64,000 nucleotides of DNA from Smittia aterrima (GCA_033063855.1 CP093831.1:16120001-16184000), one strand, 5' to 3'. Counted from the first letter of the stretch, positions 1 to 13,283 are shown. Notes: generated from the letters alone by a model not told the origin. A program made the numbers and translations.

Positions 1-1839
1 GCCTCTCGTCTATGCTCTCGTATGCACCAAAAAGGATGTGATTGGATATTTACGAAAACCTTATTCAATCCCCGAAGCTCTGATAAGCGCGACGGTAAAT
101 CATTTTTTTTAATAAACTTAAAAATTAAAAGTAAAGTAAATTAATTACATATAAAATCCATCAGAGTTGCACACATAAATTGCCATCGGGTTTCATAACT
201 TGAACGTAAATAATGAAGGTAAAATATTTTCTGTCATACTTTAAAATACTTTAAATGAAAATTAAAGCTTAGCAGGTGACGTGAATCGAAAAAAAAAGCA
301 ACGATCGATCGATCAACCTCGATTAACAGATAAATGCAATATGTTTAATGTATTTCATCATATTCTTCTCATGATTTCATTTTATTATCTTTGTGTAATA
401 TCAATAATAAGTAAATCATCTCCTTAAGTAATTTCCTTTTTTTTTTGTTCATCGATAGAAACTTAAGTAATCATTGATAAAGTTCTCCTCGCTTTCTCTC
501 TCGTTTTTAATAATTATATCTTACGATCAGACCAGATTTTAATTAAATTTAAATACAATAGCACTCTCCGCCCCACTTCAGATAAACAGAAATCTCACTG
601 TTGAAATCTTCATCAGATTTTTTAATTATTCGAGACAAAAAAGAGTTTTCACTCATGCTCCACACACAGAAATAGCATTTTTCATGTTATCAGCCACCGA
701 AACCCGAAAATTATTATCAAAAATTGATGATGAACTCGGGACGTTGAGGATAGAGTGTGAAATTGTTGGCGGGGTAGATGTGGGGTGGGATTGAAACACA
801 AAACTGAGGCTGGCACGGAAACGAGTAAAGCTCTTTCGTTCGAGCAAAATCAGAAACATTATTTGCACCATAAAATCAATGTTATTAAAAATTTAAGAAA
901 TAATTTATATTCAAATTTTCCGGCCTAGCGTTGCTTCTCCAGTGAAAAATAATACGACAACCTCCTCTCTCCCACATCCACCCAGTCGACTCGATCTGAA
1001 CATTTTCGATTCTATTCGTTGTGTGTGGAGTGGAAAATAAGACGAGAGAAGCAGAGTTGAAAAAAGTTGACATAAACACACAATTTTAATTGATTTAATC
1101 CTCTTTTTGTCAGTTTGGTGTTCAATGGTATGCGTTTATTGTTCTCCCATGCTGCGAGTGTTTGTATAAATTAGTCTGCTGCTTTGATAGGGGCTTTTGA
1201 TAAAAAAAAAGTTATTATCCTCTCTCAACATAATTTTCCTCTGCTCGTGCTGATGATTGTTTGAAAGTTCTTTTTGCGTAATTGTTTTCATCTCTGATAT
1301 CGAATTACGAGCTGTTTAATTCTCCTCCTTCACCCTTTCTTTCTTTCGTTTCCATTTGCACTTTCGTCTTCTTCTTAACAACAACAAGAATAAAGAGAGA
1401 TTTCTATGAGCTACTCGAGAGAGAGATATCCAAGGAATTTCACATAAATTTTAATCTCGATGGCATTCCCCGTTGCACAGTCAGAAAACACCATCAAAAT
1501 TTTATCCTTCATCGCTCCCTCTCAATGGCTCACGTAACATGTAAATTTATTTTAGTGCATGAAATGCGACTTTCTCTGTAAATTTTGTTTTTTTTTTGCT
1601 TCAAGCACGATATCTCGTAAATCGTGATTGCTGCATTTCTGATCGATTAATAACTCATCAGCTTGTTTAAAAATATTCTACATGGATTGAGTTGGTTCTT
1701 TAACATTGATTCATTGTTATGTTGAACGTTTGTCATTAATATCTACATTTTTGGTCCCATTTAGTAAAAATTGTGATTCCATGTGTTGTTCGATTGTTGC
1801 CTGCTGATGTTCGTCAACGGTCAGTAAACGAAAGCTCGT
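1..1839. other. Non-coding stretch downstream of ITP
   Basis: No coding exon is supported here on either strand. It is AT-rich with pyrimidine tracts and a GATC repeat near 303-314. It lies 3' of the last ITP exon and may hold its 3'UTR. The short open frames present (for example around 653-1079 and 1282-1581) show no domain, signal peptide or matching splice structure. Confidence 0.6.
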
Positions 1840-4550
1840 TTACTTCTTCTTGCCAAGGATGTCTCTCCACTTTTCAAACTTCTCCCACTCTTCCTCCAGC
1901 TTCAGTGCTTCGACACATCCGAAAAAATATTCCGTTCCAAAGCAGCTTTCTCTATTGAGACGACATAAAGAGAAGAGAGAGAGAGAAAGGAAATTTCAAT
2001 TAGATTTTAATTAAAGCAAGTTTTAATTAAAACGAGAACCCAACAAATATTTAAACGATGGACTAGTGAAGTAGTTATTGAGAAAGATCCCGTGCTGTGG
2101 GGTGATTTCTTTCCAAAGTCCAACGATTTTCAAACGACATGTGATTCTTGTGTGCTGTTAGTGCGATTATGTTTGTTCAAATCTTAACATTGTGTGTTAT
2201 TGAATTTCTACTATAGAATGTTTCTCTGATCCATACCCTTCGTCTCGATAATTAACAACGGTTCCCTTCTTCTGATTGCACGTAGAGGCGCGCTTGCTTG
2301 CTCGCTCGTGTGATGCCACGATGATTGATGATGAGAAATGTTTCAAATGTGTTTAAGTAAGGCGAAAAATCTAACAATTATTATCACGACGAAAACAATT
2401 ATTTCTGAGTAGAGAAGAAGCAGCGCTGCATCGTGTTGACAAGCATGATTAAAGGATGGAGGCTGATGCTGCTTGGTTTTAGCTTGACGCGCGCGATAAA
2501 ACACATACACGTCCCCCATCGACAACCATCCTGCCAGCGTACGTCAAACGACGACTAATTAACTAAATTATCGTTCATTTCATCCCTTCGATGTTGATTA
2601 CAAGCAGAAAAAACTTGTCGTTTTCGGGGTCGGCGGTTGATTGCGATGGCATTCATAGTTGATTATTGTATAAGTTCTCGTCGCTTCTCGCCATCATTCA
2701 TAAACTTTCTTGCATGCTGTGCTCCTTGCTTTATGACGACATTTTCTAAGAGCAAAAATGTCGCGTGGTGACCTCCGACAGAGTAGGGTGCGAGTGGACC
2801 TTTTGCTAAAGTCGTTTGTTGCAATTTCTTCTTTCTTGGATATTTACAGGAACAGTTTTCTTCTCATAATTTGATTACTTGATGTCCAGCATCATTTAGG
2901 CCAAGCAAACATTCTCAGCATGCGACGGACTGGGTCACTATCTTTCGCTCTCTCTCTCTTCCTCAATCATTTGACGTTTGTTTCATGAGGGTGTGTGTAT
3001 GTGTTTTGAATTTTTATGATTTTATTATCCCTTATTTTAAGCCATTTGTTCATTGTTCGTCTACTTCTTCGTCTCTAGAAATCCTTTGGGGTGTTTTGTT
3101 GTGTGTACTGAGTGTGTGAGCAGGGAAAATGGAGCCAGGATCCGACAAATCGATGTGCTTGAACATGAAGAACTGAACACACATCTCAGTTATTCGACAG
3201 ATTCGGATCGGCACCATTGACCAACTTGATATAACTTTTAATGGCGTTCACTTCATCCTGCAGTTGTAGCGCCTCTAAACATCCCTTGAAGAACTCCGTC
3301 GTGAAACATTGCTTCCTGAATTTGCATACAACAGACAAGCAACACATAAATTAATTAATCAAAGCTTCGGTAGCAATAAATCATAAAGAGATTCAACTCA
3401 AAACAGAAAAAGCTTAAATATATTTTGTGAGAAAAAGGCAGGGCAGCTCAAATGATTGAGCAAGGTCCATATAACAAAATGATTAAGGCAAATCCAGGAA
3501 ATGATAAACGTTAGGAAGCACTGGATTACGCAAAAGAAAAATAAATGTGACGATGAAAGGCTCAGAGAAATAACAAAAGTTATGGTTTCGGGGAGAGCGA
3601 TAAAATATGCAAATAAGAAAGTTTACAGCAATTTTTTCGGTGCCGGTTTCACTTTTCCTTAGCTCTTCACAACGCCAAGTTAAGCCGGTAATAAGACAAA
3701 GGGTTGAAAAGAGGTTTATAAAAGCTGGAAAGTGTCCGCTTAAACTTGCCCGGGAACACAACTTATCCGTACATCCCCAAAGCTGCCCTCGTCGTCTTTT
3801 CACCGACACGCTCAACATAACAAAACGTTTCTCTCTCTCCTTGTGTTTATTATGAGAATAATCCAATTCAAGGGGCTTTTTACCATTTTTAACCTTTCGC
3901 AAAATACGCAATGGAGAAAAAAAAGATTAAATCCGTTCGAAGGTTGGTATAGACTAAAGAAATAACAAATTTCATGGGTCAATGGCTTCAGAAATCGACC
4001 TTTCTCAAAATCTGAGAGAACAAGTCGCACTTACGAGAGATTTTCAAGATTGCGTTTGACAAGAAATTAAAATAATTTACACTACTAAAGTCGAGAAGGT
4101 AAGGGCCAAGATAAAAATGATTTCATCTCGCCCTCGATCACAAAAATGCAAATTGAATCGATTGTATCGACGCAGGAGGTCTTCGAGGATTATAATCAGA
4201 TCTCCATTGCATGTTCTCGCAAAGAACACTCGATTCTTTATCTGCAGCGAGTTGGAACGCGATACTCACTTGCAAAGCGAATGCAGCTCGACCTCGCGGA
4301 ACAGGGAATAACAGTCCTCGCAGATTCGATCCAATCGAAAAAATATCGACTTGTTAAAGACACCTAAAATGTAATTAAAGTAAACGTTTAGCAAAGCGAT
4401 GAAATGGATTGGAAAACTCTTACCTTTGCAGTCGATATCGAAAAAGGAACTTCGTTTCTGCACATCATGATGCGGATGTGGTAATGAGATGATGAGTGGC
4501 ACTAGGATCAGTAGGAGTGCCGACAGGTAAAATAATTTGCAAAGAAACAT
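1840..4550 (-). CDS. ITP: Ion transport peptide, short amidated isoform (ITP)
   Basis: Neurohormone of the CHH/ITP family; in insects it acts on hindgut ion and water transport (family knowledge). Exons (minus): 4550-4424, 4363-4270, 1951-1840; phases agree and give 110 aa. Residues 1-23 are a signal peptide, KR at 32-33 is the propeptide cleavage site, and the mature peptide begins SSFFDIDCKG. The six family cysteines are C41, C57, C60, C73, C77 and C86, with the hallmark RLDRICEDCY. The last exon ends WRDILGKKK: Gly followed by basic residues, so the product should be cleaved and amidated on Leu. Joining to 1951 skips the ITP-L exon at 3315-3186. The ATG directly follows an AG acceptor (ttttag before 4550), so a 5' non-coding exon lies further upstream. 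Confidence 0.95.
3186..4550 (-). CDS. ITP: Ion transport peptide, long non-amidated isoform (ITP-L)
   Basis: Alternative product of the same gene: exons 4550-4424 and 4363-4270 joined to 3315-3186, 116 aa. The first 74 residues (signal peptide, KR site, four cysteines) are shared with ITP. The ITP-L exon supplies the last two cysteines (KQCFTTEFFKGC) and an extended tail ending ADPNLSNN with its own stop, without an amidation Gly. This matches the known insect pattern in which inclusion of the third exon gives ITP-L and skipping gives amidated ITP. A candidate poly(A) signal (AATAAA on minus) sits at 3026-3021, about 160 nt past the stop, so isoform choice could be coupled to polyadenylation (inference). 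Confidence 0.93.
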
Positions 4551-7500
4551 CTAAAACAAGAAGAGATGGAAACGATTTAGACTTTGACTTCATGCTAACA
4601 AGCGTTTTTTTTCGAAAGGGGATTTTTTCTTTTATAGTTTGTTAAATCACTAACGTCATTCCAATTATTTTACAAAGCCATGTCGACATTCAGCTGATTG
4701 TCTAGTGGGTGATGAATGTGTTCAATTGAATTTATAACCAATCATCAAGTTTAATGATGTAATAATTTTTCCCGCTCGAATTTCAAATTCTAATTTTTCC
4801 CGACCGACCATCTCGATTCATCTTAATTTCAAGTGAAGCAGGGGCCAATTTTCCACTCGATTGAACGCATTCGTCTCATTTGTGATTCATATTCTGGATC
4901 GTTTAATATGAACCTCGAGGCAGTGAGCAGTGCGGAGACGAGAGAGGAAAAAAGTTGCCCATAAATTAGCAATCAATCAACAACAATTTCATTTTGGCGG
5001 GTCTTGAAACATTCGACTAGGTAGAGGAAAAAAAGAGTTTGAATGATTTCATTTCATGCATGATTCAACAGTTTTGCGTCGTTTTCTTCTTGATCCGCTT
5101 GCTCACCGCGAAATAATTTGTTTCCGACACTTATTTGCGTGCGCTAAAACATGAGCGCTCGACGTGTGTCAAAATATTAGCTAATAACTTGTCTCAGGGA
5201 AGCTCGCGCCTTGAAAGTTCGAACTTCGAAGTTAGGGAACGAAGAAGTTTTCCCTCAATAATTTCCTTGTGAAACGTGACTTCCTAAACCTTTCGACACT
5301 CTTATAACAAATATAGGAATTAATTGAAAAAGTTTTTCTCTCAAACTATTGCACAATCTGTCTAATGTAATACAAAGAGAAAATCTTCGTATGCAAACGC
5401 AGAGAATCATCATCAATTAGAGTTGATATTGGAATTAATTAACCAGATTTCTCTTCCATCGTTCCATCGCAATCTAGTTGAACATTGATTCTACAGCGTG
5501 TCATTGCAGTGATTGAGGGGACGATGAGTCGAGTAAAACGACTGACTGTCTCACTCAATTGAGCTTTTTCACTTTGGATTCCCCTCGAAGGCCTTGATGA
5601 AGCAGTAAAACAGTTGTCGTTTAACCACAGGAAAAAAAATATGAATCAACAGCAAATAAACAAAGTTTTAATTAATCAGAATCAAATTAAGTCGTTATAC
5701 GAATGTGAATATTAATATATTATAGTCAATTGACCTGTCAATCAGTCATTTCGTTTCACTTCTCAACACAATCCGGTCGCACTTTTCTAAGAATTCGAAG
5801 TTCAGTGGAAAAACTATTTAGCGAGAAGCAAATTTTTTTTTAATTTTCAAGTCTGCGTCGAAAAAGATTGAAAAGAAAAAAAAAACGCTAATTAAGCGTG
5901 ATTAAAGTGTAGCGTGTCATAGCTGAATGAGATAGAGAAACGAACACCATCAACCGAGAAATAACTGCGAGCGAAATTGCCTACAATTAATTTGATTTCT
6001 TAATTAATGTGTCACTAAGTGTGCACTGCGACAGCTATGCTTAAAATAAACTATAACTAAAGCGAAGTTTCATTTTGGAGGAGAGACAGACACGATGACT
6101 TACGATTGTCCTCGAAAAGCTCTCGCGAACGAAAAAAACATGTTCTGTTTGCAATTATTTTGCAATTAATGTTCTTGTGTCTCTTTCCGAGAAGTTCTCT
6201 TTCTTAAGCTTTCGATGTGTGTTGAAACGCGCTTTTTTCTTTCTTCTCGTTCCGTTTGACGTGATTCTCGCGAATTTCTAGATTCTCGTCCGCTCGCTTT
6301 GCGTAAACGTTCCTTTAACTCTTTTTTTTTCGGAGAAATCAACGTCCCGAGAGAAAAAATGAAATAAGCAGAAACGATCTCAAAGATAAAATTAGCAGAT
6401 TCAATATTTCAATCAGTCGCAACTCCATGGCACATGAAAGCAATTTTTAATTAACTCGCTGTGATAATTTATGACCACCAGAAATAGCATAAAAAGGCAA
6501 ATTAATTATCACATGCGGAACCGCGAGCACAACCCGAGCCGCACACTCCAAAGAGAAATAAATTAAATTTCAAATCCAGTTAGCGAGCGAGAGATCCCGC
6601 ATATGAAAATCTCGCAATTTTTCTTTCAGAAGAAAACCGTCAGATTTCGTTTCAACTTTTTTTTCTCTCTTTCCCTTTGCTGAAGCGTTAAATGGACAAC
6701 GAAGCTAAGTCCCATATGTTTAGAATGGAAAATTTGCTATTTAATTTATAGATTTTTGTGTTTATTTTCTCCCTGAACAATTCTAGAAACTAAACTTTTC
6801 ATGAAATCGAACATTCGCTGGATAGAAGTTTCTAAATTCATGTTTAACTCAAAACTCTGCCATCTTACCCCAACATTCCTTGAACATGAATCATTAAGCT
6901 GACGCAAACGAACTTTTCTCAGGGCCTTTTCCTCTTCTCATTCGTGATTAGATGAAAGCAAGGCGAGCCTCCAAAAGCATGAGATCATCATTAGAATGCT
7001 GCTAAGAAGAGTCTTAGGAACATGCACGACACATGTTAAACATTTTATATTTCTCCTTCGCGAATTATGGTGTCTTAAAATATCTTTTTTCTCGGAATGC
7101 AAAATGACATATCCAACATGAAATTTGAGTCAGATCCCCCCGCTCTCTCTCTTTCTCACTCTCCCTACGAAGAAGAATATCATGTGTAGAGAGCACGTCA
7201 TATTGTGTAATTTATCATGGGGATTGCGTTAGATCTTTTTTCGTATCGCGCAAACCGAGATCGAATACAGCAACGAAGACAAAATCTGAGCGAATCGAGA
7301 GTTTAATTGCCTCGGCGAATAACTGCATCGATTCGCGAAATTCTTGTTGATAAACGTCAGCAGTAACAGCTTGGTCAGCAGACTGATCCACATAATCTAG
7401 CGCGGTCTCACTCTTTCACTCTCGTGAGACTTCGTTCGTCGCGCGTTTAATCGACGAACAAAAAAGATTATTTATGACCAAATGTGTTCGGCGCAAGCAG

Positions 7501-10295
7501 AAAAAGATTGTTTAATAAACAATCTCTCTAGTCGTGCCTTCGAATTGGGGGAGTGAAGGGGGAGAGAGCGAGTGAATGAGTCGCTTGTCGCGTTTTTCAA
7601 ACACAACAACTGCACGACGCTCGAGCAAATCGCGCGAATAAATATCGCTCGTACATATAATAAACTTGTTTTTCTTATGGGTGACATTAAGTCTGGGCGC
7701 AAAATGAATTTTTCTTTCTCGTTTTTTTTTCTTCGCTCGCTTCTCTTAATCACGAAAACAGATATTTTATTCATGAATCTGTTCGGGGCAGTGTGTGTTG
7801 TTTTAAATGAATATCCCCGATGTAATCAATATATACTTACAAATTAATCAGACAACAAAATGAAAAAAAATGTGAACTTTTCTGGTGTCGCTCGCTCTCT
7901 CTCACAATCGCGCGCGGCTCGATCTTGCGTTTTTCGTGGATTATTTTTTATAAATTTATCGTTGCAGTTCACTTCAGGTTTCCCTAAAACATCAGATGAT
8001 GACTCGTTCTTCCTTACACGTCGTCTCGATTGCACTGGATGACTCGATGATATATTTCCGGGCTTTCTCGCCCGCCTTTTTCTGTGTTGCGCGAAATATT
8101 TTAATAATCAGGCTTTTGACGAATCTCGCGATCAATTATATCACAACGATTCACCTGAACGTGTAAAGTTTTCTTTTTATTCTTTTTCTCTGCTTTAATT
8201 TTCATAAAAGATTTCTTCGCTACGGACAACTTTTATGATTTTTTTTTTCGCGAATCCGTGAGATTGAAAATAACATAAACTTAATAAGGTGAAAAATGGC
8301 TTTTACAAAACCAACCAACGATTAAATTCAACTTCTATGGCAATCAGCCGACTCTTAACTTCCACTACGATTACGAAGCACCAATAAATAATTTAATTAA
8401 AACACGCAAATAAATAAATTATTTAAAATTTGATTTTGCAGAGTATCTTTATCTGTTCTTGTATTTTTTACGACTGCCACTGACAGATTGTTTCTACTTG
8501 TCAGATGATGTTGTTGCACTTTTCATGCGAATGAAATCGGAAACCGCGTTGGATTCTCAGCGTCTGACTGTCTGCTTCATGCGCGGATATCTCCAGCGAT
8601 TCTCGCGATTTAAAGATTTCTCGAAGTCAGTGAACACGCAAAGTAGTTCAAATTTCCTCAATGAATTATCGCGTGACGAGAAAAGAGAAAATCATTTGAT
8701 CCTTCATTCATAAACTACCATTTAAAGCTGTTTGCTGTTCAGGAGCTACTGTCCAGAGCAATTATTATCCAACTTAGAAATCTCTTCGGCAATTTTGAAA
8801 ATATATCAACCGTTGCGAACATTAATACGAAATAGAAAAAGATTCATTCATGATTTAGTTCTTAGTAGATTTGCGCTGGCCGTAAGTAATCTCTCGTGAC
8901 CTTATTGATAAGGAATTCTCATCGGCTTGAATGGAATTGCGTCTTCCCGAAATAACTTCCTAAGTAAATTCGCCGTCGTGATAACTTCTTTATGACCAGC
9001 ACGAGAATTAAGTTCTGTGTGGCTATGAGAGCTTAATCACGTATTTGCGTTGTGATAAGACAAGACGCGGTTTTATTTTCGGAACGGAAACATCAAACAA
9101 GTTCCATATTGTCTCATCCAAAATCATCCGAGCGTCATCGCCAATGATTACATTTCTTTTCGAGCAATTATCACATTTTTAACGAGTATCTCCGAGAATT
9201 TACACGTGACATCGCGTCGAGCGATGTGAGATTGATGAAAACTATTTTTAGCAAGAAAATTGGATAATTACACAATTCACAAAATAATGACTCCGGCTCC
9301 TTATAATGTTGACGCAACAAATTTGCGCGCGCGCTTTCATTTGACTTTGGCTTACGGATTTATTTTAAAATATTTCAAAGACAAACAGCGAATTGAAAAA
9401 GAAGGCTCGCTTAGACAAACTGCGACATTTGCGCAAAATTTGGAATGATGAGAAAACTAAACAAAACTTTTGATACTTACGATCACAAAATATCTCAAAA
9501 TAACTCGATGTTTTCACAGATTTTTATATAATCCTTTAATTGTCCTTTTCACACTTTTCTTTAAACTTTATTTGATTCCAATCAACGTCACTTAACATTA
9601 ATAACCATCATTGAAAATCCCTTTGAATAAATTTAACTGTTGATGCGATCGCAAACCCTTTTCTCTTCTTCCGATGTTGAGCATTTGAGGTTCTATCGAA
9701 AAGTACAAGAAATGCCATAGAATGTTATCTTGTTATATATGAGAAAAGCTTCTTTATCTTCTCTCCCACTATTAACGTTGAAAACTCGCTTAACACATTT
9801 ACAAATACAAATGCGCTCGACTTGTCTGGAGATTCCGAAAAATTATCATTTGCAATCATGGGAATGAATTATATGTTTTGCAGTTAATGGGATCGCTGGC
9901 ATGCTCAGGCGATGATGAATCATTTGTTGATTCACTCATGGAAATTCAAAGCAATCCTTTTGCGTTACATCATTGGAAGGCTTTTGCGACGCTCAATTCG
10001 CAACGCGAATCAAGCTGCGACACCGTCAAGTGTCGTGACGCTTTACGATCTCAATCAACTCTCCAATTAGCCTCCTGTTGTCAAACAAGCTACGACAAAT
10101 CCTCGCTTTCTTCATTGGAAAAGTGTCGCATCATAATTTGCGTTGACGCAGTCGTCCGAGTGTGAACTGAAATTATCCCGAAAATAGCAAATTAAAGGAT
10201 TCGGGTTTATTTTATTATTCACATTGAAAAGCTTCGCTTCCGTACAAATACAAAGAGAGCACAAAGAGAGCAGCAATAAATTTATGGACATAAAT
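4551..10295. other. Non-coding stretch, probable ITP 5' region
   Basis: About 5.7 kb with no supported coding exon. Open frames at 7472-8042, 8459-8713 and 9878-10165 lack domains and conserved features and overlap on both strands. Because the ITP start codon abuts a splice acceptor, the ITP first exon and promoter must lie here or further right. CT-rich and CGCG-containing patches occur around 6180-6350 and 7370-7460. Confidence 0.5.
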
Positions 10296-13248
10296 TTATG
10301 AGCAGTTCTGCTTCTGATTGAATGATGATGACAAGGATGTAGAGTAAGTCGACATTGCTGACGAAAGGAAATCACAAGACGAATATTTTTTTGAGATCGG
10401 AGAACAGCAAATGTTGATTTCTTCTTGTCGCTGCTGCTGTTGAACGTGCTGCTGTTGAACTGAATCTTTAGCTAAAGAGTTTTGATAACGAAGTTGCTCG
10501 AGTCGAAGCTGGTTTTGTCGCTTCCATTTTGTTCTTCTGTTTTGATACCTTTGGAATGATCAAGATAATTATAAATAAGTTTAAAATGAATTGAAGGATA
10601 CTAACCAAGTCTTGACTTGAGTTTCCGAAAGATTCAATTGATTAGCAACATCTCCACGATCAGCAACCGACAAATATTTCTGACAGCGGAATTTCCTTTC
10701 AAGAAAACCAAGCTGCGAGTGTGTAAAAGCTGTTCGCCGACGGCGATTCCGTTTTAGAGTTCCTTTGCCTGCCATCATCGAAGTAAAATGTTGCGAATCT
10801 TGTTGAGGGTGATGCACGCTTGTATAAATATAACTAAATGGATCCTCCATTCCAATGTCGATTTCTTGACCTGTTGTTGACGCATCTAATTAACAAAAAA
10901 TTGCTAATTAATAAAATCGAAAGTTCGTTATATTTCATTACGCGTGGCGCTTAAATTCGAAAAAAGTCTTCGTTAAAAGATTGAAATATTGAAAAATTAC
11001 TAAAATCAATAAAGTTCGCAGTTCTTAACAATTGCGGTATATTTCAAAATTATTTTATTTATTATTAAATTTATATTTAATTTCCTATTTAGTTTCATTC
11101 AGAAAACTATGAAATTCATTTTATTTTACTGATCTTTCAATTGACACGAATTCGACGCTATTCGAACCTTCGTCAAAACTTTGTCTTGGATTTTGTTTTT
11201 TTACAAAATAAATTCCTGTGATCAATCGAACGGTTCGAGAGAATAAGCATGGTCAAGTTTTTAAAACGTTAAACAACTGGAACTCAAGATTAGAAGGTAA
11301 AAAATAAAATTCATTGATTTAAATTGAAATTTATCCAATTTTATATTTTAGCTTGGAAATCTTATCGTTGAGTGAATCTTGAAGTGAAATGAATCATAAC
11401 GATCATCAAAATATTTACAACAATCGAATCAATGGGACGAGAACTGCCAATAGTATCCCTGATGATATTACTCAAGCCGATGCGATATCACCAAGGTTCA
11501 GAACTGATTTGAATGGACAAGAAGTTGTGAATTTTTGTTATTCTTGCAAGTCCGAGTTCGCAACTCGATCAATTCATGATGTAATGGAACATTACTCTCA
11601 ACATCACGATAGATTCTCTTCATATTGCTTGTACTGCAAGACTGGGAAGGTTCATCAGTACAGAAGTGACAAAAAAGGTCTTCAATTCTATCACGATTGC
11701 TATCGTTCGAAAATGAATTATGACAAATGAACGATGAACGCCTTAAATGGAAATCAAACGCTCCGCTAGAAGATACAGAAATTGAGATTAATCGAATAAC
11801 TTAAATTTTATCATTCACTGAACTTCCACTTGAACGTGCACGTATCCCGAGAATTCAGATCAAGTCGAACGCGCACAAAAACTAAGACTGAACATGAAAA
11901 AGTGTCAACTTTTTTCTGTCCATAAATTAATTTAAATGAAAACGAGGCACGAGGCTGAGATGAAGCGATTGAATTAATGAGAAGTTGAAGCCGTTGATTG
12001 ACATTTTATTTAGTTGTTAACCAAAGATAAAAATGATTTCCAATCTGATGAATAAAGAATTTTTATTAGAAACTCCCAACCGTAACGAAACTTGTGAAAA
12101 AGATGATTTAAATTCAGCGCCGCTCATAAATGCACAAGCATGAAGATGCATAATTAAAATCTCTACCAGCAATCGGAGTTTAATGAGATCGTGAAGACTC
12201 ACAAGAGTTGAAGCACCTCCGATGAAAAATAATTAATTCAATCTACTATGAAACCACCATTCACATTCCTCAAGTATCGACCGACATTTTATTAAATTTA
12301 TTTTTTAGTTCTGAGTTGAAGGACTTTTCAGCACAGCCCCGGAGATATCGAGAAAGAATCTCTTTAAATTGAATTTCGCTAAATCTTTAACTCTTCAAGC
12401 ACGCGACATCGACAAGTTTTTGAGGAAAACTCTTTCATCCCCTTTTCTCTAGAAGACACACGCTGAAAATAACGAACCGTTATTGTTCGCTTCAATGAGA
12501 GAATAAAAGACCACTTGAAGTTTTCAGCACAAAACAATTTACATTTGATTATGTGATCATGTGAATGGGATGCATCAACTATTGGCATGTGCGCACCGAT
12601 TGTTCTCAGCCACTTGACTCCTTAATAATCCTCTTAAACTTTTATTGCGATTTAATGATTTAAAGAATTGTTTTTCTTTTCATCCGATTTGCATCACATC
12701 GAAGTCTGTCTCTCTCTTTTACACTTTGATGATATCGCTTCGACATTGAAAGCAATCAGAAATCATCAAGAGATTAACTCGAACATCAAAATCATTTTCT
12801 TGTCTACATTTTATGTAAATTTCTCAGGAAGCAATCAGGAGCAATGCGAATGCTCCCTCGAGCTATGCTAATTCAGAGACGGGAAAATTTAAGACTTTTC
12901 ATGACAAACCACGAGTAATTTACACGCCTAAATTGTTCGTTGATTATTTTGTGACATGATCCGTATTGTCAACTCGAGTGGAGAGGGTGAAAATGCAAAT
13001 AAAGTGGAAAACGCTTCGCCCGAGGCAATTAGGGGTTTCGTGTTTAAACAAAACAGACAAATCACGTAATTGATGACAAAATATTTTTGGTTTCACGGTA
13101 ATTTGTTTTTAATGTGTTGAAATTAGACTTTTCATTTACCACTGTCGTCGTTATCACTTGGATCATCATTTTCTGACTTTTTGGCAATTAAATCACGAAG
13201 TAGATCACGGATTAAAAATGATTTAGCTCCTGTTCCGTCGCTTTCCAT
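10296..13248 (-). CDS. Bar/NK-like homeobox transcription factor with eh1 repressor motif
   Basis: Sequence-specific nuclear regulator, 213 aa. Exons (minus): 13248-13140, 10885-10606, 10548-10296; phases match (exon 1 leaves one base, G, completing GAT; exon 2 leaves TG, completing TGG). Residues 11-17 are FLIRDLL, fitting the eh1 motif that recruits the Groucho corepressor. A homeodomain lies at about 83-142, preceded by basic residues (RNRRRR). Helix 3 reads TWYQNRRTKWKRQ: Trp48 present, Tyr instead of Phe at position 49 as in Bar-class proteins, and Gln50. The C-terminus is Gln- then Ser-rich. The 2.25 kb intron 1 contains an opposite-strand small gene. It could be orthologous to an uncharacterised fly NK-like gene; the exact family is not assigned. 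An internal ATG at 10850 opens a longer-looking frame, but exon 1 gives a better start and the repressor motif. Confidence 0.88.
11389..11730 (+). CDS. Small Cys/His-rich protein nested in homeobox intron
   Basis: 113 aa, single coding exon. A 5'UTR exon probably begins at 11352, after a clear acceptor (tttatattttag), and the ATG at 11389 follows a short leader. The N-terminal 45 residues are polar and Asn-rich. The C-terminal half has CYSC near residues 50-53 followed by spaced His residues (EHYSQHHD), then CLYC near 82-85 and a later His-Asp-Cys, an arrangement that could bind zinc as two irregular fingers. No named family is recognised. It lies on the opposite strand inside intron 1 of the homeobox gene (introns do not overlap exons), so it is a nested gene. 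No poly(A) signal was pinned down. Confidence 0.5.
   Translation: MNHNDHQNIYNNRINGTRTANSIPDDITQADAISPRFRTDLNGQEVVNFCYSCKSEFATRSIHDVMEHYSQHHDRFSSYCLYCKTGKVHQYRSDKKGLQFYHDCYRSKMNYDK
11731..13139. other. Remainder of homeobox intron 1
   Basis: No coding exon seen. Open frames at 12017-12202, 12379-12588 and 12668-12871 have no domains or splice partners. The stretch may carry regulatory sequence or 3'UTR of the nested small gene. Confidence 0.5.
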
Positions 13249-13283
13249 TTTTGTGGCTTTGATAATTCTCAAGATCAATTAAT

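Noticed and set aside
7472..8042. Overlapping open frames on both strands
   Set aside because: Low-complexity charged sequence, no conserved features; mutual overlap suggests chance frames in a CG-patterned region.
9878..10165. 95-codon plus-strand frame with several Cys
   Set aside because: Cysteines are irregular, there is no start context or splice evidence, and it lies close to the 3' end of the opposite-strand homeobox gene.
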